NCBI GenBank assembly: GCA_963773055.1
Contig: CAVYZL010000006.1
Location: forward strand, 806,001 to 870,000
Reading direction: 5' to 3'
Source of the DNA: PALSA-612 sp963773055
GTDB taxonomy: Bacteria > Actinomycetota > Thermoleophilia > Gaiellales > Gaiellaceae
Length of the DNA stretch: 64,000 bases
The notes under the pieces were generated by a model, which ran no database searches, was not told the origin of the DNA, and saw only the letters and a list, made by a program, of their open reading frames with translations. The position numbers were made by a program, and so were the translations under genes. This document shows, one piece after another, positions 42,086-50,921 of the stretch (its first letter is position 1; every line of letters starts with the position of its first letter).

Positions 42086-44068
42086 TTACGACTCCGCGGG
42101 CGGCGGCGGGGCGTCGTCGAGCCCCGTCCGCTCGACCTCGCGGATCTCGAACACCTCGAGGACGTCGCCTTCCTTCACGTCGTCGAAGCCGGCGAGATGG
42201 ATGCCGCACTCGAACCCTTCCGCCACCTCGCGAACATCGTCCTTGAAGCGCTTCAAGGAGTCGATCGACGTCTCGTGGAGGATCGCGCCGTCGCGGACGA
42301 TGCGGACGCTGGCGCCGCGGCGAATCGTGCCGCTCGTGACGTATGAGCCGGCGATCGTGCCGTAGCGCGAGATCTTGATCAGCGCGCGCACCTCCGCCTC
42401 GCCGAGCGTAACCTCTTCCGAGACCGGCTTGAGCATGCCGACGAGCGCCTTCTCGATGTCCTCTGTGAGCTGGTAGATAACGCGGTAGGTGCGGACCTCT
42501 ACGCCCTCGCGGTCGGCGAGCGCGCGGGCCTCGGCGTTCGGCCGGACATTGAAGCCGACGACCATCCCACCCGACGCCGACGCGAGCATCACATCGTTCT
42601 CCGTGATACCGCCAGCCGCCGAGTGGATGACGTTGACGCGGACCTCCGGGTGCTCGATCTTCTGCAGCTCGGAGACTGCCGCCTCGACCGAGCCTCCCAC
42701 GTCCGCCTTCAGGACGAGATTGAGGTCGGCCGGGACGCCCTCCGCGCCCTGGACGCGGTCGAAGAGCGCCTCGAGCGAGATCGGCTTCGAGCGCTGGGCG
42801 AGCTGCTCGCGCCGCAGCCGCTCCCCGCGCGCCTGTGCAAGGTGGCGTGCCTGTCGTTCGTTCTCGACCACCCGGCCGACCTCGCCAGCAGGCGGCGGGC
42901 GGTCGAAGCCGACGATCTCGACCGGAACGCCGGGCCCGGCGTCCTTGATCTTGTCGCCGTGGTAGTCGTAGAGCGCACGCACCCGGCCCCACGCGTCGCC
43001 GGCCACGACCGCGTCGCCGACGTGAAGCGTCCCGCGGTGGACGAGCAACGTCGCCACCGGCCCGCGCCCGACGTCGAGGCGTGACTCGATGATCGGACCC
43101 GACGCCTCGGCCTTCGGGTTGGCACGGAGCTCGAGCTCGGCATCCGCGACGAGCAGCACCTTCTCCAGCAGGTCGGAGAGGTTCTGCTTCTCCTTCGCCG
43201 ACACCTCGGAGAACTGCGTCGAGCCACCCCAGTCCTCGGGCTGCAGGCCCTCGGCAGCGAGCTCGTTCTTGACGCGGTCGATGTTCGCGTCCGGAAGGTC
43301 GACCTTGTTCACGGCGACGACGATCGGCACCTCGGCAGCGCGGGCGTGCGAGATCGACTCCTTGGTCTGAGGCATGACGCCGTCGTCGGCCGCGACGACG
43401 AGCACGGCGATGTCCGTGACCTTTGCGCCGCGGGCGCGCATGGCGGTGAACGCTTCGTGGCCCGGCGTGTCGAGGAACGTGATGCGGCGGCCCGCGTGGT
43501 CGACCTGGTAGGCGCCGATGTGCTGCGTGATCCCACCTGCCTCGGTCTCGACGACGGACGTCTCGCGGATCGCGTCGAGCAGCGTCGTCTTGCCGTGGTC
43601 GACGTGCCCCATGATCGTTACGACCGGCGGCCGCGCCGACAGGTCTTCCTCCGCGTCCTCGTATGTCTCAAGCTCGAGCTCCTCGTCTGCCGCGTGCTTG
43701 ATCGTCACCTCACGCTTGAGCTCGGAGGCGAGCAGCTCCACCTCCTCGTCGGAAAGCGTCTGCGTCGCCGTCTTCGGCGCGCCGAGGGCCATCAGGATCT
43801 TGATGATCTCCGCCATCGTGACGCCGAGCGCCTGAGAGATGTCCTTGACAGACGAGCCCGACGTGACGGTCGCGGGGCCGGTCGGCTGAACCGGCGCCTG
43901 CGCCGGCTTCTCGCGGACGACGCCGCGGTCGCGCAGCTGGCGCGCGTCGAGACGCGGACGTCCCGCGGCATTGTCGATCACCACGCGGCGCTTGCGGCGG
44001 CCGCGCGGCGCTCCCTGCCGGGGGCGGAGCGGTCGGTTCGGCTTGTTGCCCTGTGAGTCGTCAGCCAT
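42086..44068 (-). CDS. infB: Translation initiation factor IF-2
   Basis: 660 residues. Short N-terminal region rich in Arg/Pro, an IF2_N domain (SSVKDISQALGVTMAEIIKI), then the GTPase with GHVDHGKTTLL, DTPGHEAF and NKVDLPDAN, followed by domains II, III and IV (C2) that bind fMet-tRNA. The N-terminal extension is short compared with streptomycete IF-2. The start overlaps ylxR by 8 bp; nusA-ylxR-infB is the canonical order. Confidence 0.97.
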   Translation of the reverse strand: MADDSQGNKPNRPLRPRQGAPRGRRKRRVVIDNAAGRPRLDARQLRDRGVVREKPAQAPVQPTGPATVTSGSSVKDISQALGVTMAEIIKILMALGAPKTATQTLSDEEVELLASELKREVTIKHAADEELELETYEDAEEDLSARPPVVTIMGHVDHGKTTLLDAIRETSVVETEAGGITQHIGAYQVDHAGRRITFLDTPGHEAFTAMRARGAKVTDIAVLVVAADDGVMPQTKESISHARAAEVPIVVAVNKVDLPDANIDRVKNELAAEGLQPEDWGGSTQFSEVSAKEKQNLSDLLEKVLLVADAELELRANPKAEASGPIIESRLDVGRGPVATLLVHRGTLHVGDAVVAGDAWGRVRALYDYHGDKIKDAGPGVPVEIVGFDRPPPAGEVGRVVENERQARHLAQARGERLRREQLAQRSKPISLEALFDRVQGAEGVPADLNLVLKADVGGSVEAAVSELQKIEHPEVRVNVIHSAAGGITENDVMLASASGGMVVGFNVRPNAEARALADREGVEVRTYRVIYQLTEDIEKALVGMLKPVSEEVTLGEAEVRALIKISRYGTIAGSYVTSGTIRRGASVRIVRDGAILHETSIDSLKRFKDDVREVAEGFECGIHLAGFDDVKEGDVLEVFEIREVERTGLDDAPPPPAES

Positions 44069-44318
44069 GGCGGTGATCAGTGTAGAGCCGAGCGAGCTCG
44101 GGATCGATTGTCACACGGGTGCGGAGAACGCGCGAGAATCCGTTCCGCTCGAGCGCACGCTCGTAGCACGCGAGCCTGCGGCAGGTATACGCACCCCGTC
44201 CCTCTTGGCCACGCGAGGCTGCGACGAGGATGCCGTTGCGGGCGACGAAGCGCAGCAGGTCGTCCTGCGGCGCGCGGCGTCCGCAGCCCACGCAGCTCCG
44301 GAGCGGAGGCTCGGTCAC
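44061..44318 (-). CDS. ylxR: YlxR family RNA-binding protein
   Basis: 85 residues: RSCVGCGRRAPQDDLLRFVA, then GRGAYTCRRLACYERAL. The CVGCGxR start and the GRGAYxC motif define YlxR (DUF448), a small nucleic-acid-binding protein between nusA and infB. Overlaps nusA stop by 4 bp and infB start by 8 bp. Confidence 0.93.
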   Translation of the reverse strand: MTEPPLRSCVGCGRRAPQDDLLRFVARNGILVAASRGQEGRGAYTCRRLACYERALERNGFSRVLRTRVTIDPELARLYTDHRHG

Positions 44319-45739
44319 GCAGCCGCAGGACCGTCCTCCTCGAGCACGTCGGCGCCGTCCGTGTCCTCCTCGGCAGCCTCGACGTCCAGCTCGTCCTCGT
44401 CCTCGTCGTCCGCGTCGTCGAACTCCGCTTCGGCGGCCGGCTGGACGATCTGGTCGGAGATGTCCTCGCCGCGGGCCTCCTTCGCCGCCAGCTCCTGGTG
44501 AGCCGGAACGCCGCAGAAACGGCTGCCCGGAAGCGCAGCGTTCGGGCAGCGCTTCCGCGTCGAGAGGATCGCCGAGCAGCGGCCGACGGACTCTCCGTCG
44601 TCCTCGCCGCCGAAGGCGGCATCAGCCTCCTCCTGCGCGAACTCCGAGTCGGACTTGATCTCGACCTTCCAACCCGAGAGCCGCGCCGCAAGACGGGCGT
44701 TCAGACCCTCCTTGCCGATCGCGAGCGCGAGCTGATCGTCGGGGACGATGACCGTCGCCTCCTTCGTCTCGTCGTCGATGTAGACCTCGCGCACGCGAGC
44801 GGGCGAGAGGGCCTTCGCGACGAACCTGGCCGGCTCGGTGTTCCACGGGATGATGTCGATCTTCTCGCCGCGGAGCTCGGAGACGACCATCCGGACGCGC
44901 GAGCCGCGCGGGCCGACGCAGGCCCCCACGGGGTCCACCCCTTGAACGTGCGACTCGACGGCGATCTTCGAGCGGTATCCCGGCTCGCGGGCTACCGCGC
45001 GGATCTCGACGAGGCCGTCGGCGATCTCCGGCACCTCGAGCTCGAACAGCGTCCGGATCAGCTCCGGGTCGCGCCGGGAGAGGATCACCTGCGGACCTTT
45101 CGTTCCCGACCGCACCTCGGTGATCACGGCCTTGATCCGGCTGCCCTGCTCGTAGCGCTCGCCATCGACCTGCTCGGAGCGCGGCAGCAGCGCCTCGACC
45201 TTGCCGAGGTCGATGAGGACGTTGTTGCGGTCGCCTGCCTGCTGGACGATGCCCGTGACGACCTCGCTCACGCGGTCGATGTACTCCTCGTACATCATCT
45301 CGCGCTCCGCCTCGCGGATCCGCTGGAGGATCACCTGCTTCGCGGTCTGCGCAGCGATGCGACCGAAGTCGTCCGGTGTCACGTCGTCTCGCTTGATCAC
45401 GTCCTCCGGCACGTCGGTCAGGTCGATCGTCAGGTCCTCGTCCGTGACGAGGACGTGCGAGCGCTCGCCCGACTCCTCCTCCTGTAGCTCGAGCGCGGTG
45501 ATCGTGCGCTCGCGGGCTTCCTCGACGAGGCGCTCCTCGATGTCGGAGGGCAGCTCGATCGAGAAGACCCGGAAGTCGCCCGTGTAGTGGTCGAGCTCGA
45601 CGGTCGCGTGGCGCGTCGCGCCTGGCGTCTTCTTGTACGCGGCGAGGAGGGCGTCCTCGAGGGCCTCGATCAGCGTGCCGCTCTCGATGCCTTTCTCGCG
45701 CTCGATGGTCTGGATGCCTTCGATGATCTCTCGCGTCAT
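44315..45739 (-). CDS. nusA: Transcription termination/antitermination factor NusA with extra C-terminal Cys motif
   Basis: 474 residues. N-terminal RNA-polymerase-binding domain, S1 domain (EVVTGIVQQAGDRNNVLIDL), two KH domains (DPVGACVGPRGSRVRMV and LALAIGKEGLNARLA). After the KH part comes an additional module with Cys388, Cys398, Cys409 and His414 (GRCSAIL, KRCPNAALPGSRFCGVPAH), a likely small zinc site, then a strongly acidic tail. Standard NusA lacks this Cys module. Operon rimP-nusA-ylxR-infB. Confidence 0.95.
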   Translation of the reverse strand: MTREIIEGIQTIEREKGIESGTLIEALEDALLAAYKKTPGATRHATVELDHYTGDFRVFSIELPSDIEERLVEEARERTITALELQEEESGERSHVLVTDEDLTIDLTDVPEDVIKRDDVTPDDFGRIAAQTAKQVILQRIREAEREMMYEEYIDRVSEVVTGIVQQAGDRNNVLIDLGKVEALLPRSEQVDGERYEQGSRIKAVITEVRSGTKGPQVILSRRDPELIRTLFELEVPEIADGLVEIRAVAREPGYRSKIAVESHVQGVDPVGACVGPRGSRVRMVVSELRGEKIDIIPWNTEPARFVAKALSPARVREVYIDDETKEATVIVPDDQLALAIGKEGLNARLAARLSGWKVEIKSDSEFAQEEADAAFGGEDDGESVGRCSAILSTRKRCPNAALPGSRFCGVPAHQELAAKEARGEDISDQIVQPAAEAEFDDADDEDEDELDVEAAEEDTDGADVLEEDGPAAA

Positions 45740-45741
45740 GG

Positions 45742-46185
45742 TCAGGTCACCTCGTCGATCAGATTGCCCCGCACGATCGCGTCGTACGGGATGTTCACGG
45801 GATCGGAAGCTGTAGCGATGCTGAGCGTGCGCTCGTCGGCGGCGACAAGCTCACCCTTGAAGCGCGTGCGGCCGGCGACGGGCTCCGCAGTGCGGAGCAC
45901 GACCTTGTGGCCGACGGCGTTCCGGAAGTGGCCTGGCGTGCGCAGGGGGCGGTCGAGGCCCGGCGACGAGACGTCGACCGTGTAGCGGTCGAGGTAGTCG
46001 CGGAGCTCCTCCGTCACCCGCACGCAGAGTGCGTGGTCGACGCCCTCAGGGCTGTCGACGAAGACGGTGAATCGGGTGGCCGACGAGAGCTCGACGGCGA
46101 GCACCTCGACGCCGGGCAGTGCAGCTTCGACCCGGCGGGAGATGTCCCGCTGAAGCGATCTCTCTGTCTCGTGCGTCGTGGCCAA
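45742..46185 (-). CDS. rimP: Ribosome maturation factor RimP
   Basis: 147 residues: ALPGVEVLAVELSSATRFTV, then the VDVSSPGLDRPLRTPGHFRN signature and a C-terminal SH3-like domain. Acts in 30S maturation. The start codon is TTG at 46185, supported by AAGGGAG 6 nt upstream. It leads the nusA-infB operon; a hairpin lies in its leader (46204-46228). Confidence 0.93.
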   Translation of the reverse strand: MATTHETERSLQRDISRRVEAALPGVEVLAVELSSATRFTVFVDSPEGVDHALCVRVTEELRDYLDRYTVDVSSPGLDRPLRTPGHFRNAVGHKVVLRTAEPVAGRTRFKGELVAADERTLSIATASDPVNIPYDAIVRGNLIDEVT

Positions 46186-46203
46186 AATCGGCTCCCTTCA
46201 CAA

Positions 46204-46228
46204 GAAATGGGCGCCGCGCGCCCATTTC
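46204..46228 (-). promoter_or_regulatory. 11-bp hairpin in rimP-nusA operon leader
   Basis: GAAATGGGCGC and GCGCCCATTTC are perfect arms around a 3-nt loop, 19 bp upstream of the rimP start. Such a strong leader stem just before a NusA operon may act in NusA feedback or message stability (inference). No T-tract follows. Confidence 0.55.
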
Positions 46229-46296
46229 GCCGAACCGGTGAAAATAGGTTTCCGCAGGATAGCAACCGGTTTCGACGCGGAGTAGCATCCCCGATC

Positions 46297-46683
46297 GTGG
46301 ATCTCCAGGAACTTGGCCGCAGCTACACGGACGCATGGAACAGCGGCGATCCAGCGAATGTCGCCGCGTTCCATGCGTCGACGAGTTCGCTCAGGGTGAA
46401 CGACGCTGAGCCGGCCGTCGGGCACGACGCGATCACCGAGGTCACGCGCGGCTTCATGACCGCGTTTCCGGACATGGAGCTGTTCATGGACGGCATCGAC
46501 GGTGACCTATCGGCAGCCGTCTACCGCTGGACGTTCGTCGGGACGAATACCGGGCCGGGTGGTACCGGCCGGCCCGTTCGCTTCAGCGGCTACGAGGACT
46601 GGACGCTTTCGCCGGACGGGCTCATCACCCGGTCGCTCGGGCACTTCGACGCCGACGACTACGCCCGCCAGCTCGCGGGCTAG
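46297..46683 (+). CDS. SnoaL-like/nuclear transport factor 2-fold protein
   Basis: 128 residues. LGRSYTDAWNSGDPANVAAF, then DITEV-like helix and GFMTAFPDMELFMDGI, FRSG-like DWTLSPDGLI: the SnoaL/NTF2-like polyketide cyclase fold, where a conical beta-sheet binds small molecules. Substrate unknown. GTG at 46297 is supported by a TAGCAT -10 box at 46283-46288, 8 nt upstream, with no Shine-Dalgarno. Stop overlaps the convergent neighbour's stop. Confidence 0.8.
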   Translation: MDLQELGRSYTDAWNSGDPANVAAFHASTSSLRVNDAEPAVGHDAITEVTRGFMTAFPDMELFMDGIDGDLSAAVYRWTFVGTNTGPGGTGRPVRFSGYEDWTLSPDGLITRSLGHFDADDYARQLAG

Positions 46684-47198
46684 CTGTCTGGGCTCCGGCT
46701 GCCTCCGAGCCAGCGGTCAGAACGGTTCGGCGGCATCAGGCTGACGAGGATCAGGATCACGACCGTCGAGCCGAAATACGTGTAGAGCGATGCGGTGCCG
46801 GCGTACTGCTTGGTCGCCGTCTGCCCGAAGGCGAGGCAGGCGAACGCGAGCATCGCGACCGCGAGCCCGACCTGCATCAGCCCCTTGTCTCGGTGGGGTA
46901 GGAACTCGAGCCGGATCAGGCTCCCGAGCAGGAGCACGAAGACGCTGAACTCGAGGACGCCGAGAATGATCCAGGCGGCATGCGTCCCAGGGAAGTGCGA
47001 GATGAACGTGCCCTGGAACTGCTGGACGATGCCGGCTGGCGGATGCCCGTCATCGTCGAAGAGCTTCTCCTTGCCGGAGTAGAACATCAACCCGCCGACC
47101 ATCAGGTAGACGCCGAGCAGCGTTGCCCAGTACGCGGCGCCGTCGAAGATCGTCCCTTGACCGATGATCGCGAACTTCTTTCTCGGCTCGGTCGCCAT
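46680..47198 (-). CDS. Four-helix membrane protein of unknown function
   Basis: 172 residues. A cytoplasmic start (ATEPRKKFAIIGQGTIFDGA) precedes four transmembrane helices (about 22-42, 72-95, 105-128 and 138-158), with a hydrophilic loop GKEKLFDDDGHPPAGIVQQF after the first. This loop resembles an extracytoplasmic loop of DoxX-like or DUF-type redox membrane proteins, but no cofactor motif is seen. GAGGAGG-type ribosome site before ATG 47198; the longer upstream frame is a shadow. Confidence 0.65.
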   Translation of the reverse strand: MATEPRKKFAIIGQGTIFDGAAYWATLLGVYLMVGGLMFYSGKEKLFDDDGHPPAGIVQQFQGTFISHFPGTHAAWIILGVLEFSVFVLLLGSLIRLEFLPHRDKGLMQVGLAVAMLAFACLAFGQTATKQYAGTASLYTYFGSTVVILILVSLMPPNRSDRWLGGSRSPDS

Positions 47199-47352
47199 CG
47201 TCGCCTCCTCCTTCGTCGCAGCCGTGTACGCCGATCTTCCCTCAGACCGCCGTCTTCGGCAACCCGCGTTGGTGCGGTGGTGCAGCGTGCCAAGAGCTCG
47301 GCCGGTTTCCTTTCGCCGTGTCTGGGAGGCGCAGCAACAGCAGCGCACTCGG

Positions 47353-47760
47353 CTAGAAGACAGCCAGCGTTGCGAATACCCCAATGACGACCAGCACGAA
47401 GGGCACCGTGAGAGCGGCCACGAACAAGCGTCTGTTTCGACGGCGGATGCCGACGAAGCCCCCCACCAAGACCATGCCGAATGGAACCGCAGCGAATAGG
47501 AGCCAGGGAATCACCGGCTTCACGAATGTCTGGCAGAGACTGTCGCCCACGGAACCCGGTGGGGTGTCGTACACCTCCTCGCCGCACGATGCCATCGCGC
47601 CCACGAGCCAGAGCAGGGCCGAGGCAGGGATCGCCAGCAGAGTGACCGCTGCCCACAGGCCCCACGCCCCGCGCCAACCGCTCACACCTGGGGAGTCGGC
47701 ACGGCACCGCCCAATCCTTAGACCTGGGAGCTGCGGTCGAGCGGCGGCGGGCCGACTCAC
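47353..47760 (-). CDS. Three-helix membrane protein of unknown function
   Basis: 135 residues with a proline/arginine-rich N-terminus and three hydrophobic segments (about 35-55, 84-103 and 112-133). Cys59 and Cys76 sit in the first external loop (MASCGEEVYDTPPGS). The GTG at 47760 overlaps the dtd stop, suggesting coupling; an internal GTG at 47685 would give a shorter protein beginning at the first helix. No family recognised. Confidence 0.55.
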   Translation of the reverse strand: MSRPAAARPQLPGLRIGRCRADSPGVSGWRGAWGLWAAVTLLAIPASALLWLVGAMASCGEEVYDTPPGSVGDSLCQTFVKPVIPWLLFAAVPFGMVLVGGFVGIRRRNRRLFVAALTVPFVLVVIGVFATLAVF

Positions 47761-48188
47761 GCCTCGAGGATGATCGTCACGGGGCCATCGTTGACGATCT
47801 CGACGGTCATGCGCGCACCGAAGACACCGGTCTGAACCGGTGCGCCAAGATCGCGTAGCGCCTGGCAGAAGTGCTCGTACAGCGGCTCCGCGACCTCGGG
47901 TCGCGCTGCTTTCGCGAAGTCGGGCCTAGCTCCCTTCTGGTGCTTGCTATCCGCGATCAGGGTGAACTGGCTGACGACGAGCGCCTCGCCTCCCGTGTCG
48001 AGGAGCGAGCGGTCGAGCTTTCCGTCGGCGTCCTCGAAGATTCGCAGACGCCCGACCTTGCCAGCGAGCCGGCCCGCCGTGTCCGCGTCGTCCTCGCGGG
48101 CGACACCGAGCAGAACGCAGATCCCGGCGCCGATCTCGCCGCCGGGCGTGACGCGCGCCATGGAGACGCGCTGGACGACGGCTCTCAC
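47757..48188 (-). CDS. dtd: D-aminoacyl-tRNA deacylase
   Basis: 143 residues: RAVVQRVSMARVTPGGEIG, the SQFTLIAD motif and the C-terminal NDGPVTIIL (Gly-cisPro region). Hydrolyses D-aminoacyl-tRNA and Gly-tRNAAla. GTG at 48188 overlaps the TPR gene's stop (GTGA). Confidence 0.95.
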   Translation of the reverse strand: MRAVVQRVSMARVTPGGEIGAGICVLLGVAREDDADTAGRLAGKVGRLRIFEDADGKLDRSLLDTGGEALVVSQFTLIADSKHQKGARPDFAKAARPEVAEPLYEHFCQALRDLGAPVQTGVFGARMTVEIVNDGPVTIILEA

Positions 48189-48532
48189 GCGGTCTTGATG
48201 CGCGCTTCGTACTGCTCCTCGCCCGGCCGGAGCGAGCGGGCGAGCTTGTAGTGGCCCTGCGCCTCCACCGGCCTCCCGAGCTGGTCGAGGCAGCGACCGA
48301 GCGCGTAGTGCGCATAGTCGTTCACGGGGCTGAGCTCGAGCACGGCGCGGAACTCCGCTTCCGCCTCGGCGAACCGGCCGAGGCGAAAGTACGCGATGCC
48401 GAGCGCCTCCCTGATCGACGCCTTGTCCGGCTCGCTCCGCTTCGCCTTCTCGAGCGGCACCGTTGCCTGCGCCGGGCGGCCTTCGCGAAGCCGCTTCCAG
48501 CCCTCCTGATAGTCGGAATAGACGTCGCTCAC
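48185..48532 (-). CDS. Small TPR-repeat protein
   Basis: 115 residues made of about three tetratricopeptide repeats: YQEGWKRLREGRPAQATVPL, LGIAYFRLGRFAEAEAEFRA, YALGRCLDQLGRPVEAQGHY. Protein-protein interaction scaffold; partner unknown. GTG at 48532 overlaps the coaBC stop and its own stop overlaps dtd, so all three are coupled. Confidence 0.85.
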   Translation of the reverse strand: MSDVYSDYQEGWKRLREGRPAQATVPLEKAKRSEPDKASIREALGIAYFRLGRFAEAEAEFRAVLELSPVNDYAHYALGRCLDQLGRPVEAQGHYKLARSLRPGEEQYEARIKTA

Positions 48533-49680
48533 GAGAGCAGCTCCTCGACAGCATCGAGAACCTCGGCGGCGATGCGCGGCTTCGGGGCACGTGCGACCGA
48601 TCGCTCCCCGTCGGCAGACACGAGCACGACCTCGTTGTCCGAGGCGTCGAACCCGATCCCATCTGCCGCGACGTCGTTGAAGACGACGAGGTCGACCGCC
48701 TTCCGCGCGAGCTTCTCGCGCGCTCGCTCGAGCCCGCGCTCTCCCTGGTCGGCGGCGAAGCCGACGAGCACCTGCCCGTTCGTCCGCTGCCTTCCGAGCT
48801 CCGCGAGCACGTCCGTCGTCGGCTCGAGCTCGACCGTCCACGTGTCGCCGTCCTTCGGCCGCTTGTCCGCTCGTGCCTCCGCCGGCCGGTAGTCGGCGAC
48901 TGCGGCGGCCATGACGACGACGTCCGCATCCTTTCGGGCGAGCGCCGCGTCCGCCATCGCTGCCGCGGTCGGCGTCTCGACGAGCTCGACGCCCGCCGGC
49001 GCCGGCACGGCGAGATTTGCGGCGAGCAGCGTCACCTCCGCCCCACGCCGGCGCGCCTCCTCTGCGACCGCGACGCCCATGCGTCCGGACGATCGGTTGC
49101 CGAGGTAGCGCACCGCGTCGAGTGGCTCACGCGTCCCGCCCGCGCTGACGAGCACGGACTTCCCCGTGAGAGGGCCGACCTCTCCGAGCAGCACGCGGCA
49201 GCGCGCGAAGATCTCCTGCGGCTCCGTCATCCGCCCGGGTCCGACCTCGCCCTCGGCGAGCGCTCCCTCGTCCGGCCCGATCAGCTCGACGCCGCGGGCG
49301 CGCAGACGCTCCGCGTTCTCCTGCGTCGCGGGGTGCTCCCACATGCGGACGTTCATCGCGGGCGCGGCGAGCACAGGGCCGCGGAAGGCGAGCACCGCCT
49401 GCGTGAGGACATTGTCGGCAAGCCCGTTCGCAAGCTTCGCGAGCGTGTTCGCCGTCAGCGGTGCGAGCACGAGCAGGTCCGCCTCGACGAGATGTGGATA
49501 GAGCTCGCGGGGCATCTCGCTCCGCGCCAGCGCCTCGAAGGTCTTCGCCGCAACGAACCCTTCAGCCTCGGGCGTCAGCAGCGGCGTTACGTCGTGCCCG
49601 TCTCGGACGAGAAGTCGGCAGAGCTCGCACGCCTTGTAGGCGGCGATGCCACCGGATACGCCGAGAATCACCCGCGCCAT
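48529..49680 (-). CDS. coaBC: Phosphopantothenoylcysteine synthetase/decarboxylase (CoaBC)
   Basis: Bifunctional coenzyme A enzyme, 383 residues. N-terminal flavoprotein decarboxylase: GVSGGIAAYKACELCRLL, LAPLTANTLAKLANGLADN, PAMNVRMWEHPATQEN. C-terminal synthetase: SAGGTREPLDAVRYLGNRSS, AAAVADYRP and VFNDVA. ATG at 49680 fits the family start; an ATG two codons upstream also exists. Order mihF-gmk-rpoZ-coaBC is typical of actinobacteria. Confidence 0.95.
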   Translation of the reverse strand: MARVILGVSGGIAAYKACELCRLLVRDGHDVTPLLTPEAEGFVAAKTFEALARSEMPRELYPHLVEADLLVLAPLTANTLAKLANGLADNVLTQAVLAFRGPVLAAPAMNVRMWEHPATQENAERLRARGVELIGPDEGALAEGEVGPGRMTEPQEIFARCRVLLGEVGPLTGKSVLVSAGGTREPLDAVRYLGNRSSGRMGVAVAEEARRRGAEVTLLAANLAVPAPAGVELVETPTAAAMADAALARKDADVVVMAAAVADYRPAEARADKRPKDGDTWTVELEPTTDVLAELGRQRTNGQVLVGFAADQGERGLERAREKLARKAVDLVVFNDVAADGIGFDASDNEVVLVSADGERSVARAPKPRIAAEVLDAVEELLS

Positions 49681-49712
49681 GAGCACATTGTGCGCGAAGA
49701 GAACACCCTGGC

Positions 49713-49734
49713 GGGACAGGATTCATCCTGTCCC
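49713..49734. repeat. Palindrome with the same core as 35812-35840
   Basis: GGGACAGGAT and ATCCTGTCCC are perfect 10-bp arms around TC. Same core as the pnp-downstream palindrome. It lies between rpoZ and coaBC, 33 bp upstream of the coaBC start. Confidence 0.65.
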
Positions 49735-49751
49735 CCAGACCCCGTCCCGCG

Positions 49752-49979
49752 CTACTTGGGGTAGGTGTAGGCGATCTTGCCGCTCGCGATCTCCTCGAAG
49801 GCCATCGTCAGATAGTTCTTCGAGCGGGACTCGACGAGCGGCGGCAGCTCGTCGAACGTTCCCTCGCCGAGCTGATGGTGGTAGTTGTTGATCTGCCTGG
49901 CCCGCTTGGCGGCGACGATCACGAGGCTGTAGCGAGAGTCGACCGTTTCGAGCAGCGTGTCGATGCGTGTATTGATCAT
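49752..49979 (-). CDS. rpoZ: RNA polymerase omega subunit
   Basis: 75 residues: RYSLVIVAAKRARQINNYHH with the conserved helix, then KNYLTMAFEEIASGKIAYTY. Aids assembly of the beta' subunit. ATG overlaps the gmk stop by 4 bp. Confidence 0.95.
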   Translation of the reverse strand: MINTRIDTLLETVDSRYSLVIVAAKRARQINNYHHQLGEGTFDELPPLVESRSKNYLTMAFEEIASGKIAYTYPK

Positions 49980-50611
49980 TGGCCGGACATCCTAGCCGGA
50001 CCGACGTAGCCGCCGACGATGGTGGCGAGCTCGGACACGGCTCGCTCCACCTCGTCGTTCTCGACCACGTGGTCGAACAGGTCCGCCTGCAGCAGCTGGC
50101 TCTCCGCGAGGTCGAGCCGCTCCCCGATCTCCCCCGCGCTCTCTGTTGCGCGCTCGCGCAGGCGGCGTTCGAGCTCCGTCACCGGCGCCGTGACGAAGAT
50201 CGTGACTGCGTGTGGAATCTCCTCGGCGACCTTGAGCGCGCCCTCCGTCTCGAGCTCGAGGACGGCGACGTGCCCTGCGTCCGCGATCCGCCCGATCTCC
50301 GAGCGCAGGGTCCCGTAGCGCTGCCCGGAGACGTACGTCACGTGCTCGAGAAAGTCGCCTTCCGCGACCCGCTTCGCGAACTCGCCGTCGGCGAGAAAGT
50401 AGTACTCGCGCCCGTCCTCCTCGCCTTTCCTGCGATGCCGCGTGGTAGCGGAGATCGCAAGCTCGAGCTCGGAGATCCGTTCGATCAGCGCAAGGATCAG
50501 CGTCCCCTTCCCCGCGCCCGACGGCCCTGTGACCACAATCACCGGGCGGCCGCCCGGGTCGCCTCGGCCCTGCCCGTCTATAGCTGGGCCGCTAGTGGAC
50601 GAAGAGCCCAA
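49976..50611 (-). CDS. gmk: Guanylate kinase
   Basis: P-loop VTGPSGAGKGTL, GMP-binding TTRHRRKGEEDGREYYF, and lid region with AKRVAEGDFLEH. About 188-211 residues depending on start. The GTG at 50611 overlaps mihF by 20 bp and gives an N-terminal Gly/Ser/Pro extension; an internal GTG right before VIVVTGPSG would give the usual length. Converts GMP to GDP. Confidence 0.94.
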   Translation of the reverse strand: MGSSSTSGPAIDGQGRGDPGGRPVIVVTGPSGAGKGTLILALIERISELELAISATTRHRRKGEEDGREYYFLADGEFAKRVAEGDFLEHVTYVSGQRYGTLRSEIGRIADAGHVAVLELETEGALKVAEEIPHAVTIFVTAPVTELERRLRERATESAGEIGERLDLAESQLLQADLFDHVVENDEVERAVSELATIVGGYVGPARMSGQ

Positions 50612-50921
50612 CCAGCTCTGCCCGCTGGCGGTCGGACAGGCCGCCGATCGTCTTCGACTCGGCGATCCGACACTGGTTCAGATAGCGCTTCGCCTTCACT
50701 TGCCCGAACTTGGGCACGGCCATCAGCATGTCGAGGACCTTGGCGGTGGAGACGTAATCGGGTGGATTGCGGAGGATCTGCTCGAAGCGGACGCGCCCGA
50801 GCTTGAGATCCTTCTTCAGCTTCGCGCGCTGGACACGGATGTCGTTAGCCCTTCTGAGAGCGTCCATCCGTTGGTCGAGAGATCGGCGAGGTGCTTGTGT
50901 CGGAGCCTTCGATGCGACCAT
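50592..50921 (-). CDS. mihF: Mycobacterial-type integration host factor (MihF/sIHF)
   Basis: 109 residues: DQRMDALRRANDIRVQRAKL, then KVLDMLMAVPKFGQVKAKRY, a helix-two-turns-helix nucleoid protein specific to actinobacteria. Binds and bends DNA. The start lies within the 3' end of the pyrD frame. Its presence next to gmk and rpoZ is a strong actinobacterial marker. Confidence 0.94.
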   Translation of the reverse strand: MVASKAPTQAPRRSLDQRMDALRRANDIRVQRAKLKKDLKLGRVRFEQILRNPPDYVSTAKVLDMLMAVPKFGQVKAKRYLNQCRIAESKTIGGLSDRQRAELVGLFVH

